Below, piece after piece: positions 27,821-35,358 of a DNA stretch of 37,656 nt. Position 1 is the stretch's first letter. The number at the start of each line of letters is the position of its first letter. This stretch comes from Candidatus Kapaibacterium sp. GTDB taxonomy: Bacteria; Bacteroidota; Ignavibacteria; Kapaibacteriales; UBA2268. The stretch lies in NCBI GenBank assembly GCA_028376765.1, contig JAONBD010000015.1:1-37656 (forward strand), written 5' to 3'. The notes beneath the pieces are model-generated. The model saw nothing but the letters and a program-made list of their open reading frames with translations, had not been told where the DNA came from and did no database searches. The translations under genes and the position numbers were made by a program.

Positions 27821-28217
27821 ACTTTTAGAACATAAGTGCGTATTCAGAGTAAGATATGCTGATACTGATAAAATGGGTATAGTCTATAATGGAAATTACT
27901 TCACCTTTTTTGAAACAGGAAGAACTGAATTAATGCGTCACTTTAATTTAGCTTATACCTTAGTTGAAGAAAATGGTTTTTTATTACCACTTACTGAAGC
28001 AAATATTAGTTATAAATCACCTGCTAGATATGATGATATTTTAGAAATATTTGCTAAATTAGAATATGATAACTCACTACAAATTAAATTTGAATACGAA
28101 ATTAAAATTTTGGAGAAGCTTATAGCTAAAGGTTATACTAAACATGTTTTTGTAACAAAAGAAAAAATGAGGCCAGTAAAGCCTCCCAAATTCTTTCTAG
28201 ATTTAATTAGTGAGTAA
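27813..28217 (+). CDS. Acyl-CoA thioesterase, 4HBT/YbgC family
   Basis: 134-residue hot-dog-fold thioesterase. The active-site segment RYADTDKMGIVYNGNYFTFF with the catalytic Asp17 or Asp19 near its start matches the YbgC/4-hydroxybenzoyl-CoA thioesterase pattern (ETD-x-MG-x-V-x-x-x-x-Y), and FETGRTELMRHFN continues it. Such enzymes cleave acyl-CoA or acyl-ACP thioesters. In many genomes ybgC travels with tol-pal, but here it follows parB and precedes a T9SS-type protein, with overlaps of 8 bases on each side, so one transcript is likely. Confidence 0.88.
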   Translation: MSKLLEHKCVFRVRYADTDKMGIVYNGNYFTFFETGRTELMRHFNLAYTLVEENGFLLPLTEANISYKSPARYDDILEIFAKLEYDNSLQIKFEYEIKILEKLIAKGYTKHVFVTKEKMRPVKPPKFFLDLISE

Positions 28218-28221
28218 ATTT

Positions 28222-29139
28222 ATGATGCGAATATTTTTATATTTCATAGTACTAAGTACACTTGTGTTTTCTCAAAGTCCTTATGGTTTTCTAAAGTTTA
28301 ACCATAGTGCAAGAGGAACAGCACTTGGTGGTGCCGCTGCATCTATCGAAAACGATGCAAGTTTAATTACCTATAATCCGGCATTAATCGAAACTGTCGA
28401 AAACAATTTTGTTAATGTTACATTTATGAAAAATGTACTTGATATTAGTTCTGGGAACATTACTTATGTTCATGATGGTTGGGATATTGGAAAAATTGCT
28501 TTTTCAGCTAATTTCAATAACTGGGGTGATTTTGATAGGACCGATGATGTAGGTAATATAAATGGTAATTTTGGTGGTATAGATTTAGCATTTGGAGCAT
28601 ATATTTCTAATGAATTAGATTCAAATTTCTATTATGGATTGGGTATTAAGTATATTTATTCTGGTATTGATGATGTTGCTGGTAGTGCCCTCGGAATTGA
28701 TGCAGGAATCTTTTATAGGTTAAATGAGAGGACTAATATTGGAGTTTCTGTTTTAAATGTAGGTACTCAGATAGTCAAATATAATGGGCAAAATGTAGAT
28801 TTACCTACTGATATTAGAATATCCGGAAATCATCGTTTAAGAGGATTACCGATATTATTTAACTTGGCATTTCATAGCTTGGCTGACGATTTAGCAATTG
28901 GCGAAAAACTTTCAAATATAGCTGTTGGACTAGAAATTGCTTTTGGTCAATATGTTAGGGGTAGAGTTGCTTTCAATAATTCAGTGAGAGAGGAAACATC
29001 TATCGAATTTGATCCTGGTCTATCGGGCTTTACTTTTGGTGGAGGATTAATTTTCGATGCCGCAAAATTAGATTATAGCCTTGCAACCTATGGTACTCAA
29101 ACTTCACAACATAGAATCACTATTTCATTCGACCTTTAA
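28222..29139 (+). CDS. porQ: PorV/PorQ-family outer membrane protein (T9SS, PorQ-like)
   Basis: Exported beta-barrel protein of about 305 residues with signal peptide (MMRIFLYFIVLSTLVFSQ). The mature start YGFLKFNHSARGTALGGAAA is the hallmark of the PorV/PorQ family, which belongs to the type IX secretion system, and many beta strands follow to a C-terminal aromatic end (RITISFDL). Length and the absence of a longer loop set suggest PorQ rather than PorV, but this is inference. A GTG at 28210 could start it too, but ATG 28222 is preferred as it gives a clean signal peptide. It overlaps the preceding gene slightly or abuts it, and its stop overlaps the start of the next gene by one base (TAATG). 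Two T9SS cargo proteins are encoded within 20 kb. Confidence 0.78.
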   Translation: MMRIFLYFIVLSTLVFSQSPYGFLKFNHSARGTALGGAAASIENDASLITYNPALIETVENNFVNVTFMKNVLDISSGNITYVHDGWDIGKIAFSANFNNWGDFDRTDDVGNINGNFGGIDLAFGAYISNELDSNFYYGLGIKYIYSGIDDVAGSALGIDAGIFYRLNERTNIGVSVLNVGTQIVKYNGQNVDLPTDIRISGNHRLRGLPILFNLAFHSLADDLAIGEKLSNIAVGLEIAFGQYVRGRVAFNNSVREETSIEFDPGLSGFTFGGGLIFDAAKLDYSLATYGTQTSQHRITISFDL

Positions 29140-29909
29140 TGATAATATCAAAAATTGAAAACTATATTCTTGAAATTACTTTATCAAGACCGAAAGTAAA
29201 AAATGCTTTAAACGCAGAATTAATTTCTAAATTATCAAACTTGTTACAAGATAACCAATCAAATTCAAAGGTAAGAGTTGTTGTTATTCAAGGATCAAAT
29301 GGAGTATTTTCATCTGGTGCTGATTTAAAATGGTTGGAAAATATAAGTCATTTCTCGTATCAAGAAAATTATTCAGATTCTAGAGAGTTTGTTAAACTCA
29401 TCAATACGATTAATTACTACCCTAAACCTATTATTTCTAAAGTAGAGGGAGCCGCAATTGGTGGTGGATCTGGAATAGCATTAGCCTCAGATATTATATT
29501 AGCAACACCAGATTCATTTTTTGGAATATCAGAAGTCGCAATTGGTATTATTCCAGCTGCTATTATTCATCTTGTTAACTTAAGATTAGGTGAAACAAAA
29601 GCTCGAGAATATCTATTAACAGGAGAAAGAATACCTGCAATTGAAGCACTTAAATATGGTATGATAAACTACTGTATCCCAATAACAGAGCTTGATATAA
29701 AACTTAATCAAATAACTAGTAGAATTGTAAATAATGGTCCAAACGCAGTGACAAAAGTTAAAGAAATGCAGAGATCTGTTAGCTCAATGAAGAAAAATGA
29801 TTTAAGTGAATATATATCCGAAACAATTGCACAATTAAGATCTTCGGCAGAGGCAAAAGAGGGTATCAAAGCTTTTTTATCGAAAAGAAAACCAAATTGG
29901 ACTAATTAA
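29139..29909 (+). CDS. Enoyl-CoA hydratase/isomerase (methylglutaconyl-CoA hydratase-like)
   Basis: 256-residue crotonase-fold enzyme. Oxyanion-hole segments are SSGADLKWLE (about 59-68) and EGAAIGGGSGIALASD (about 105-120). The catalytic glutamates of crotonase have equivalents in ISEVAIG and in ETKAREYLLTGERI. The stretch IGIIPAAIIHLV in place of the common IPGAGGTQ resembles the methylglutaconyl-CoA hydratase subgroup, involved in leucine breakdown, but substrate assignment is uncertain. Last gene of the operon; it overlaps the converging membrane-protein gene by 8 bases. The start overlaps the preceding stop by one base. Confidence 0.88.
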   Translation: MIISKIENYILEITLSRPKVKNALNAELISKLSNLLQDNQSNSKVRVVVIQGSNGVFSSGADLKWLENISHFSYQENYSDSREFVKLINTINYYPKPIISKVEGAAIGGGSGIALASDIILATPDSFFGISEVAIGIIPAAIIHLVNLRLGETKAREYLLTGERIPAIEALKYGMINYCIPITELDIKLNQITSRIVNNGPNAVTKVKEMQRSVSSMKKNDLSEYISETIAQLRSSAEAKEGIKAFLSKRKPNWTN

Positions 29910-30402
29910 TTTTTACTTCAGATTTAACAACCTCTTCAAAAAAATGATGTAATTTATACATCTGATCTGCACCTATTTTTTGTCCAAATTGTGCTATTAT
30001 ATATAAAACTAATCCTAAAAGAATCAAAGGAAGATTCCACCAAAGGAGATTTAAACCTTCTCCCAAACTGTACATTGATAATCCAAATAGAGTAATAAAA
30101 AAAATTGAAATAAGAATCGCACCGTAGCTATAAGTAAATAATGCCCATACACTTGGGTTAGGTCCATACAAACCAAGTAATTTTGTTTTGTTGCCTTCAA
30201 TCTCTTCTAACATAATACCAAGTCTTGGTGACCAAAAATGGTTATCATTTTCATTAATTTTTATAGTTATAAAATTCTTACTTACTATTCCATTTAGTCC
30301 GTGTTCATTCATATTAATCAAATTCAGAAACACTTGTTCGATCTCTCTAACAGGTAAATCACTTACTAAATTAAATCTTGGTCTTATTCTAAAACTTGAC
30401 AT
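29902..30402 (-). CDS. Membrane protein of unknown function
   Basis: 166 residues. A soluble N-terminal domain of about 85 residues (with FWSPRLGIMLEE, and a GLYGPNPSVWALF bend entering the membrane) is followed by two membrane helices (about 88-112 and 117-142) separated by a short GEGLNLLWWN hairpin, and a short charged C-terminus. No family recognised with confidence; similar sized proteins occur as hypotheticals in Bacteroidota. It is convergent with, and overlaps by 8 bases, the enoyl-CoA hydratase gene, and is divergent from the lipoprotein gene at 30509. Confidence 0.65.
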   Translation of the reverse strand: MSSFRIRPRFNLVSDLPVREIEQVFLNLINMNEHGLNGIVSKNFITIKINENDNHFWSPRLGIMLEEIEGNKTKLLGLYGPNPSVWALFTYSYGAILISIFFITLFGLSMYSLGEGLNLLWWNLPLILLGLVLYIIAQFGQKIGADQMYKLHHFFEEVVKSEVKIN

Positions 30403-30445
30403 ATTTTTTAATTTTAAAATAATAAAAATAGATTAAATAATTGAC

Positions 30446-30471
30446 TAATTTAATTAATTTAATTAATTTAG
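30446..30471 (+). repeat. Short 9-bp tandem repeat, TAATTTAAT
   Basis: About 2.8 copies of TAATTTAAT run through the intergenic promoter region of the lipoprotein gene. A TAGATTTG at 30472-30479, immediately following, fits the TAnnTTTG -7 promoter consensus; copy-number change in the repeat would alter the spacer to any upstream element (a TTGAC lies at 30441). Confidence 0.7.
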
Positions 30472-30479
30472 TAGATTTG
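30472..30479 (+). promoter_or_regulatory. TAnnTTTG-type -7 promoter box for the lipoprotein gene
   Basis: TAGATTTG fits the Bacteroidota -7 consensus and lies 30 bases before the ATG at 30509. The nearest TTG upstream (30441) is 28 bases from the box, longer than the usual spacing, so the -33 element is unconvincing. Confidence 0.35.
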
Positions 30480-30508
30480 TGACTTATATTAGTTATAATG
30501 GAGCAATA

Positions 30509-31258
30509 ATGAAAAAAATAATAATATTAGCACTATCTTTATTAATAATTTCTTGTAATGAAAATAACAATACATCTAGTAGTTCATTAGATCGTATGAT
30601 AGAAGATAGATCAGTATATGCAAAAAATTATAGCAAGTATCATCCGATGACTCCAATTGCCGAATCATATTTAGAAGATATGAAAAGAACGTGGGTTTTG
30701 AATGAAACTACTATTCAAAATAAAGGTGAATACCAAAACTTCTCTTCTGAAAAACTTGCTCCAATTCAACAATTATATATTCCATACGCTTATAGTTCTG
30801 TTTATAAAAATATTATTAACGAAACTGAATTTGATGGTTATAGCAAAGTATCTCAAGATGCAGATTTGTATTTTGATGATGGTCTTGAACAAAGTTATTT
30901 TACAGTAAATGGTATTGATATATTAGCAGATTTTGCAATTACGCCAGTTTATAAATATTTGGAAGATGAAGAAAATCAAGTAGTAATTGATGTTGACTTA
31001 GTAGAATATACTTATCCTTCAGATAAGGTTGAAGATTATTATTTTAAATTAGTAATATTAAAGAAAGAGGGTCAGACTTACGACTTAGCGAAAGGATTGG
31101 ATTCAACATTTGTATATCCAAGCTTTGATCAAAATATTAAAGAATATATTATTGACGGGCTTACAGGACGATTAATTCTTTACGACGACACATTTGGTAA
31201 CGGCTATGATGGATTAAGTGATCCAGATGGATTGTATTTAGTTTTTCACAGAAAATAG
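30509..31258 (+). CDS. Predicted lipoprotein of unknown function
   Basis: 249 residues from the ATG at 30509, preceded by GGAG at 30500-30503; an upstream GTG at 30479 would add 10 residues before the signal peptide and is rejected. The N-terminus MKKIIILALSLLIISCNENN is a lipoprotein signal with lipobox IISC and probable acylated Cys16. The mature part is acidic and beta-rich with no recognised domain; the C-terminus (GYDGLSDPDGLYLVFHRK) is reminiscent of a calcium-site loop but is too short to call. The gene stands alone, with only a 12-bp palindrome CTTATTAATAAG near 31271 behind it. Confidence 0.7.
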   Translation: MKKIIILALSLLIISCNENNNTSSSSLDRMIEDRSVYAKNYSKYHPMTPIAESYLEDMKRTWVLNETTIQNKGEYQNFSSEKLAPIQQLYIPYAYSSVYKNIINETEFDGYSKVSQDADLYFDDGLEQSYFTVNGIDILADFAITPVYKYLEDEENQVVIDVDLVEYTYPSDKVEDYYFKLVILKKEGQTYDLAKGLDSTFVYPSFDQNIKEYIIDGLTGRLILYDDTFGNGYDGLSDPDGLYLVFHRK

Positions 31259-31434
31259 AATATTTATAGCCTTATTAATAAGCTTCCAAAACCTTATTCC
31301 AAATGACTATCTTGATTTAAAGATATAGTGGATGGGCTTGTATACATCAAATAAACAGAATGCAATGATAATCAAGTCCATTAATTAGAAGTAACATATC
31401 AAAATAAAATTATTAACGAAATACTAATGAAAGT

Positions 31435-32238
31435 TTAACTTTTCCTCCAAAAATATACACCTAATACACCACAGGCAACAAATAAATGCCACCAATCCCA
31501 AATAGGTATAGAAGAATTAGGAGAGAGGACTGCCGGGCCTCCTGGATCGTGAATTATACCGTTTACAATACCATCATAATCTTCAGGGCCACCGTCTGTA
31601 AGGGTTAATGTTACTGTCGAAACTGTTTCACCATCAATAATTTCCTGACCAAAAACTGCGTTAGAATAATTAAACCAATTACCATCTGCTTGCTTTTTTC
31701 TATAGTTGTATCCAGTTAAATCCTCAATTCCATGAAAAAATAATTTAACTTCTGCACTAGAGCATGGAACCTTAAACTCTACTGCTCCAAGTGGAAATAT
31801 ATAATCTTCAGTTTGTTCGATAATTGCTTGGTCAACTTCGTTCATTTCTGGGCAAGAGGAAATTATTTCAAGAGTTACATATTGGGAATTTATAGGTATT
31901 GAACTTACAGTAATTTGCTCAGAATCTTGTATGCCATCGGCGTTACCATCCCCAGAATTTGGTGCTAGTGCTTCTAATTCATTATCAACTCCGTCTGCGT
32001 CTATGTCATCAGGGTCTATAATAGTATTAGTTTGTGGCGAAAATAATCCATACCAAAACCCTGATCCCAGTGAGTTACTCCCCGAAGAGCTTTGCCCTAC
32101 AAATTGCTGGGTAACGCTTCCATTCAGAATATAATCACCTCCAGCAGCTCTTACACCACCTGAATTAAGCGTACTTCTATTTATATCTTGAGAGTATAGA
32201 AAAAGTGGTAATAGAAAAATAATAACAATTCTTTTCAT
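31435..32238 (-). CDS. Surface protein with choice-of-anchor U domain and IPTL-CTERM-like tail
   Basis: 267 residues. Signal peptide (about 1-17), a Gly/Ser-rich N-terminal part, then acidic calcium-binding-like repeats (DPDDIDADGVDNE, GDGNADGIQDSEQ, as in thrombospondin type 3 repeats). A choice-of-anchor U domain follows (about 115-235), with TLTLTDGGPEDYDGIVNG and HDPGGPA as its characteristic end. The C-terminus is a short anchor: IPIWDWWHLFVACGVLGVYF followed by RKS, that is, a Pro/Trp motif, one membrane helix and a basic end, as in IPTL-CTERM and related exosortase targets. The motif is not the standard IPTLSEW, so the anchor type is inferred. It starts 33 bases from the divergent HEPN gene at 32271. 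Confidence 0.75.
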   Translation of the reverse strand: MKRIVIIFLLPLFLYSQDINRSTLNSGGVRAAGGDYILNGSVTQQFVGQSSSGSNSLGSGFWYGLFSPQTNTIIDPDDIDADGVDNELEALAPNSGDGNADGIQDSEQITVSSIPINSQYVTLEIISSCPEMNEVDQAIIEQTEDYIFPLGAVEFKVPCSSAEVKLFFHGIEDLTGYNYRKKQADGNWFNYSNAVFGQEIIDGETVSTVTLTLTDGGPEDYDGIVNGIIHDPGGPAVLSPNSSIPIWDWWHLFVACGVLGVYFWRKS

Positions 32239-32258
32239 AGGAGTGTCCTTAATTTTAT

Positions 32259-32266
32259 TATATTTG
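32259..32266 (+). promoter_or_regulatory. TAnnTTTG-type -7 box close to the first HEPN gene
   Basis: TATATTTG fits the -7 consensus and ends only 5 bases before the ATG at 32271. If used, the HEPN/MNT transcript would be almost leaderless. Chance matches are likely in such AT-rich DNA. Confidence 0.25.
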
Positions 32267-32270
32267 TTTT

Positions 32271-32660
32271 ATGAATGAAAAAATTCAATACTGGATTGAA
32301 ATTTCTAATTACGATCTCGAAACAGCTGAAGCAATGCACACAGCTGCTAGGTATCGTTATGTTGGTTTTATGTGTCACCAAACAATAGAAAAAATTATAA
32401 AAGCTGTCTTTGTTAAAATTCATAATTCCACACCTCCCTTTATCCACTCTTTAAATTTGTTAATTGATAAATCAGGTATTCAAGATCAACTTTCTGAAAG
32501 CCAATTAGATTTTTTAGATGAGCTTGGTCCTTTGAATCTAAATACAAGATACCCTGCTCATAAGGATTCGCTCTATAAGCTAATTGATGAAAATAAATCC
32601 ATTTATTATTTAGAAAATACAAAGGAATTTCAAAAATGGTTAATAAAGAATTATTTATAA
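32271..32660 (+). CDS. HEPN-domain protein of a HEPN/MNT toxin-antitoxin pair
   Basis: 129 residues, all one HEPN domain (PF05168-like). Features are the N-terminal YWIEISNYDLETAEAM, the central YVGFMCHQTIEKIIKAVFVK helix with a conserved His and Glu-Lys, PPFIHSLNLL, and TRYPAHKDS near the end. In HEPN/MNT pairs HEPN is usually the toxin (often an RNase), and MNT inactivates it by nucleotidylation. An R-x6-H spacing exists (R-Y-V-G-F-M-C-H), but whether it is the RNase motif is unclear. Its end overlaps the MNT start by 25 bases. Divergent from the surface gene at 31435. Confidence 0.85.
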   Translation: MNEKIQYWIEISNYDLETAEAMHTAARYRYVGFMCHQTIEKIIKAVFVKIHNSTPPFIHSLNLLIDKSGIQDQLSESQLDFLDELGPLNLNTRYPAHKDSLYKLIDENKSIYYLENTKEFQKWLIKNYL

Positions 32661-32935
32661 AATTAAATGAATATAAATCCAAAGTATCAGAAGTTCTTGA
32701 TATTTCTGAGATGTATCTTTTTGGCTCGTTTGCAAGGGATAATGCCAACGAGAATAGCGACATAGATATAGCAGTAATTTTAAATAAACCTAAAGATGAT
32801 TTCCTAAGCGACTCCACTACTCTATGGAAACTTCGCCGAAAAATTGATCTCCGAATAGAACCAGTTCTATTCCAATCTGAATCTGACCCAAGCGGCTTTA
32901 TTGATGAAATAAAAAAAACTGGCATCTTAATCTAA
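32636..32935 (+). CDS. Minimal nucleotidyltransferase (MNT) antitoxin partner
   Basis: 99-residue minimal nucleotidyltransferase of the pol-beta superfamily. The catalytic motif LFGSFARDNANENSDIDIAV fits GS-x10-D-x-D with both metal-binding aspartates (about residues 43-45), and RIEPVLF carries the third acidic residue. In such pairs it modifies its HEPN partner with nucleotides. It overlaps hepn by 25 bases, so the two are translationally coupled. Its stop codon (32933-32935) overlaps the stop of the minus-strand surface pseudogene by 4 bases. Confidence 0.88.
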   Translation: MVNKELFIKLNEYKSKVSEVLDISEMYLFGSFARDNANENSDIDIAVILNKPKDDFLSDSTTLWKLRRKIDLRIEPVLFQSESDPSGFIDEIKKTGILI

Positions 32936-33285
32936 TATTTTATTATAAAATTTATTGATAAATTTACTGGTCGTGTTTCAGAACTAATTCTTGGTGTTCC
33001 ATTTGTACCATCAGATACATAACCTGAATATACATCTTGTCCAGCAACTCTAGTTTCATGACTAGAAGCTCTAGTCAAATCATTTACTGTTACAGTTCGT
33101 GCTTCAGTCTAAAGTGCAGAGCCTGCAGTGGCGACATTATATATTCTAAACGAAATAGCTTGGTTGCCGTCAGCAACTGGGTCGCCCGAGCTATCTGTTA
33201 AATATCCTTGGTAGTTCAATGTTTGTGGTGATTGGGCAATTGCTGTAATTATTAGCAACGATAAAAGTAAAAATAATTTTTTCAT
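32932..33285 (-). pseudogene. Surface/tail-like gene copy 1, nonsense and exchanged C-terminus
   Basis: Member of the four-copy secreted family of this region. The minus strand from ATG at 33285 encodes a signal peptide, then SPQTLNYQGYLTDSSGDPVA and FRIYNVATAGSAL, nearly identical to the intact copy at 35355. Codon 59 (33109-33111) is TAG where the other copies have the Trp codon. After TVTVND the frame jumps to unrelated sequence ending RVAGQDVYSGYVSDGTNG and SSETRPVNLSINFIIKY, the style of a phage tail-fibre C-terminus, whereas the other copies end in KITKIAN. So this copy has an internal deletion or domain exchange plus a stop codon. A purine-rich AAAAGGACAA lies before the ATG, like the leader of the gene at 32238. 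Confidence 0.8.
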
Positions 33286-33318
33286 TAAGTTGTCCTTTTA
33301 TTAAAAATTAGGAATGAA

Positions 33319-33510
33319 ATGAAACCAGATATTAATTTGCCAGTTGAAAATATGCTCAAATTATATTTAGATTTGGAGCAAGTTTTAGATGATGTCGCAC
33401 CTGAAAAGCTATACGACAAAGAATTTCTATCAGGCTTAAAAGAAGCCGAAGATGATGTCAAAAAAGGCAATCTTACTAAAGTGAATTCCTTTGAGGATTT
33501 CATCTCTTGA
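33319..33510 (+). CDS. Antitoxin-like small protein upstream of RelE-like toxin
   Basis: 63 acidic residues, rich in Asp/Glu/Lys, ending KVNSFEDFIS. No DNA-binding fold is obvious. Its position directly before a RelE/ParE-type gene, with a 4-base overlap (TTGA at 33507-33510), its size and charge make it the antitoxin by context. No family name is offered. Confidence 0.7.
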   Translation: MKPDINLPVENMLKLYLDLEQVLDDVAPEKLYDKEFLSGLKEAEDDVKKGNLTKVNSFEDFIS

Positions 33511-33773
33511 GAAATATTGTAAAAACAAATAAATTCACAAAAGATATTAAAAAACTCAGTATAAATGTTCAAAAAGATGCGTTTAAAAAAGCTCATAAAT
33601 TATCTTTTAATATTTTTGAGAATGATTTAAAAATAAAAAAATTGGTTGGTTATTCTGGTAATTACAGAGTCGTTGTTCTAAAAGATTACAGAATGATTTT
33701 CTCTTATGATACAGAGAAAATATATCTACTAAGGATTTTACATCGAAAAGATATTTATAGGAAGCTCTCATAG
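33507..33773 (+). CDS. RelE/ParE-superfamily toxin
   Basis: 88 basic residues beginning at a TTG that overlaps the antitoxin stop. The pattern KFTKDIKKL, LVGYSGNYRVVVLKDYRMIF and YLLRILHRKDIYRKL matches RelE/ParE-like toxins: N-terminal helices, then beta strands with YRVVV, and a HRKDIY-like C-terminus typical of the fold. Members cleave mRNA in the ribosome (RelE) or attack gyrase (ParE); which is not decidable here. The TAG stop (33771-33773) abuts the stop codon of the minus-strand surface copy with no base between. Confidence 0.85.
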   Translation: MRNIVKTNKFTKDIKKLSINVQKDAFKKAHKLSFNIFENDLKIKKLVGYSGNYRVVVLKDYRMIFSYDTEKIYLLRILHRKDIYRKLS

Positions 33774-34570
33774 TTAATTCGCAATTTTTGTGATTTTTAC
33801 TTGGGTATAAATTTCGTTACCATCGAAACCCATGCTATACCCGAAACCACCTTCGAGAAAAGTAACGCCACAAATATGCTGAATCTCAAAAACTTTCTGC
33901 GAAACAATTGTAAAGAAACCCATTATAAAAGAATTTGAATAATCTACTGGTGAAGTTGTAGTTCGAGCATTAGTACTATCTAAACTAATGTTAGCATCTG
34001 TTACATTATAAAGTCTCATTTTATGTTCTCCAACTCGAAATGCAGGGGCAGAACCTTCAATAATATAAGTTCCAGCATCAAGTGTAAATTGATTAGCATT
34101 TAAACTAATGAAATCCGTATTCCCTGATAATTCATTCAAATCTCTTGTACGCCAAGCACCAGAATTAAAGTCTCCACCGTTTGTTCCATTAGGTTTCACA
34201 TCCTTCACAAAAGCGACCTTAGGCAAATTACTAGAATAAGCGGAACTGGCTAGCTTTGTTCTTGGGCTTAACTCGCTTCCGCCAACCGTAATTCCTAGCC
34301 AATATTGAGTATCGAAAGGTAGATCAATTGGAGTGTTCTCGACGAGGACAACAGAGAAAACGCCATCATTTACTGTAACAGTTCGTGCTTCAGTCCAAAG
34401 TGCAGACCCTGCAGTGGCTACATTATATATTCTAAACGAAACAGCTTGGTTGCCGTCAGCAACTGGATTGCCATTCGTATCAGTTAAATAGCCTTGGTAG
34501 TTGAGTGTTTGTGGTGATTGGGTAAAACCACCATAAATAATTAATAATTAAAAATAATTAGTTTTTTAAT
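33774..34570 (-). pseudogene. Surface/tail-like gene copy 2, start lost
   Basis: Second copy of the secreted family. From 34547 down to 33774 one frame is open and encodes the N-terminal NYQGYLTDTNGNPVADGNQA domain, the YWLGITVGGSELSPRTK segment, and the C-terminal jelly-roll-like domain (TLDAGTYIIEGSAPAFRV ... KITKIAN). But no ATG is in frame. The former start appears as ATT AAA AAA CTA ATT ATT (at 34570), one base out of register with the rest, and the frame upstream of 34547 is closed by TAA. So the signal peptide coding part has lost its ATG and carries an indel. A TTG at 34226 would only give the last 150 residues without export signal. Confidence 0.7.
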
Positions 34571-34645
34571 GTTAATATTTAATTTTATTTGTAAATGTAT
34601 TAATAAATAATATATCGGTTATTATTTTGAAAACTTAAAGCTTGT

Positions 34646-35074
34646 ATGAGATTTTTTAATTGGAATAAAGAATATTTACTATTTTTGTGTGTGGACTTGC
34701 AAAAGCAAATAGAATACTGGGTAGCAACATCTGAAGATGATCTAATAACTGTGGATGCTCTTTTTGAAAAAGAGAGGTATCTTCATTGTCTTTTCTTTCT
34801 ACATTTATCTTTGGAAAAGGCTTTGAAAGCCTTAGTTGTGAAAGCAACTGAAAACCATCCACCAAAAACACATAAACTAAGTCGTCTTGCAAAATTAGCT
34901 GAAATTGAAATTACAATTGAACAGAAAATATTTTTTAGCCTTCTAATGGATTATCAGATAAGTGGAAGGTATCCAGAATATCAACCTGATACTCCATCAG
35001 CTATTGAAATGAGTGATATTATCAAAAAAGCAAAGGAAGAAATAAAATGGTTAAAAAAGAAATTAGAGAAATAA
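34646..35074 (+). CDS. HEPN-domain protein of second HEPN/MNT pair
   Basis: 142 residues from the ATG at 34646; a GTG at 34691 would start at VDLQKQIEYW, which aligns with the start of the HEPN at 32271 and may be the true start. Domain features: YWVATSEDDL, RYLHCLFFLHLSLEKALKAL, PPKTHKLSRLAKLAE and SGRYPEYQPDTP, the pattern of PF05168 HEPN proteins. Same role as its homologue at 32271, from which it has diverged considerably. Overlaps the MNT gene by 28 bases. Confidence 0.85.
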   Translation: MRFFNWNKEYLLFLCVDLQKQIEYWVATSEDDLITVDALFEKERYLHCLFFLHLSLEKALKALVVKATENHPPKTHKLSRLAKLAEIEITIEQKIFFSLLMDYQISGRYPEYQPDTPSAIEMSDIIKKAKEEIKWLKKKLEK

Positions 35075-35358
35075 TAAAAGAGTACGTTAAAAAGTTGAAT
35101 GAAAAATCTATTCCAATCGAAAAAGCAATTTTATTTGGCTCACAGTCAAATGGCACAGCTAAAGTAGATTCAGATATAGATCTTATGCTTGTAACTCAGG
35201 ATAGAATCCCAAAGAAAATATCATCAAGAACAGCTTGGCTAACTGCAGATGAAATTGATTACCGCATCGAACCAATTGTAGTAACAAAATCTAAATATGA
35301 GGCTAATGATACTGTTTTAGTCGATCTAGTACATAAAACAGGTATATCAATTAGTTAA
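35047..35358 (+). CDS. Minimal nucleotidyltransferase, second HEPN/MNT pair
   Basis: 103 residues. ILFGSQSNGTAKVDSDIDLM carries the GS-x10-D-x-D nucleotidyltransferase motif, and DYRIEPIVV supplies the third acidic residue. It is the expected antitoxin/modifier of the HEPN gene that it overlaps by 28 bases. The TAA stop overlaps the stop of the intact surface gene by four bases, both stops sharing the palindrome TTAA at 35355-35358. Confidence 0.88.
   Translation: MVKKEIREIIKEYVKKLNEKSIPIEKAILFGSQSNGTAKVDSDIDLMLVTQDRIPKKISSRTAWLTADEIDYRIEPIVVTKSKYEANDTVLVDLVHKTGISIS

Noticed and set aside
27813-28217. Assigning the thioesterase to the tol-pal system as ybgC
   Set aside because: No tolQ, tolR, tolA or pal genes lie nearby; only the fold and active-site pattern support it.
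32440-32925. A 161-codon minus-strand frame across the HEPN/MNT pair
   Set aside because: It is antisense to two well supported genes with catalytic motifs and has no recognisable domain of its own.
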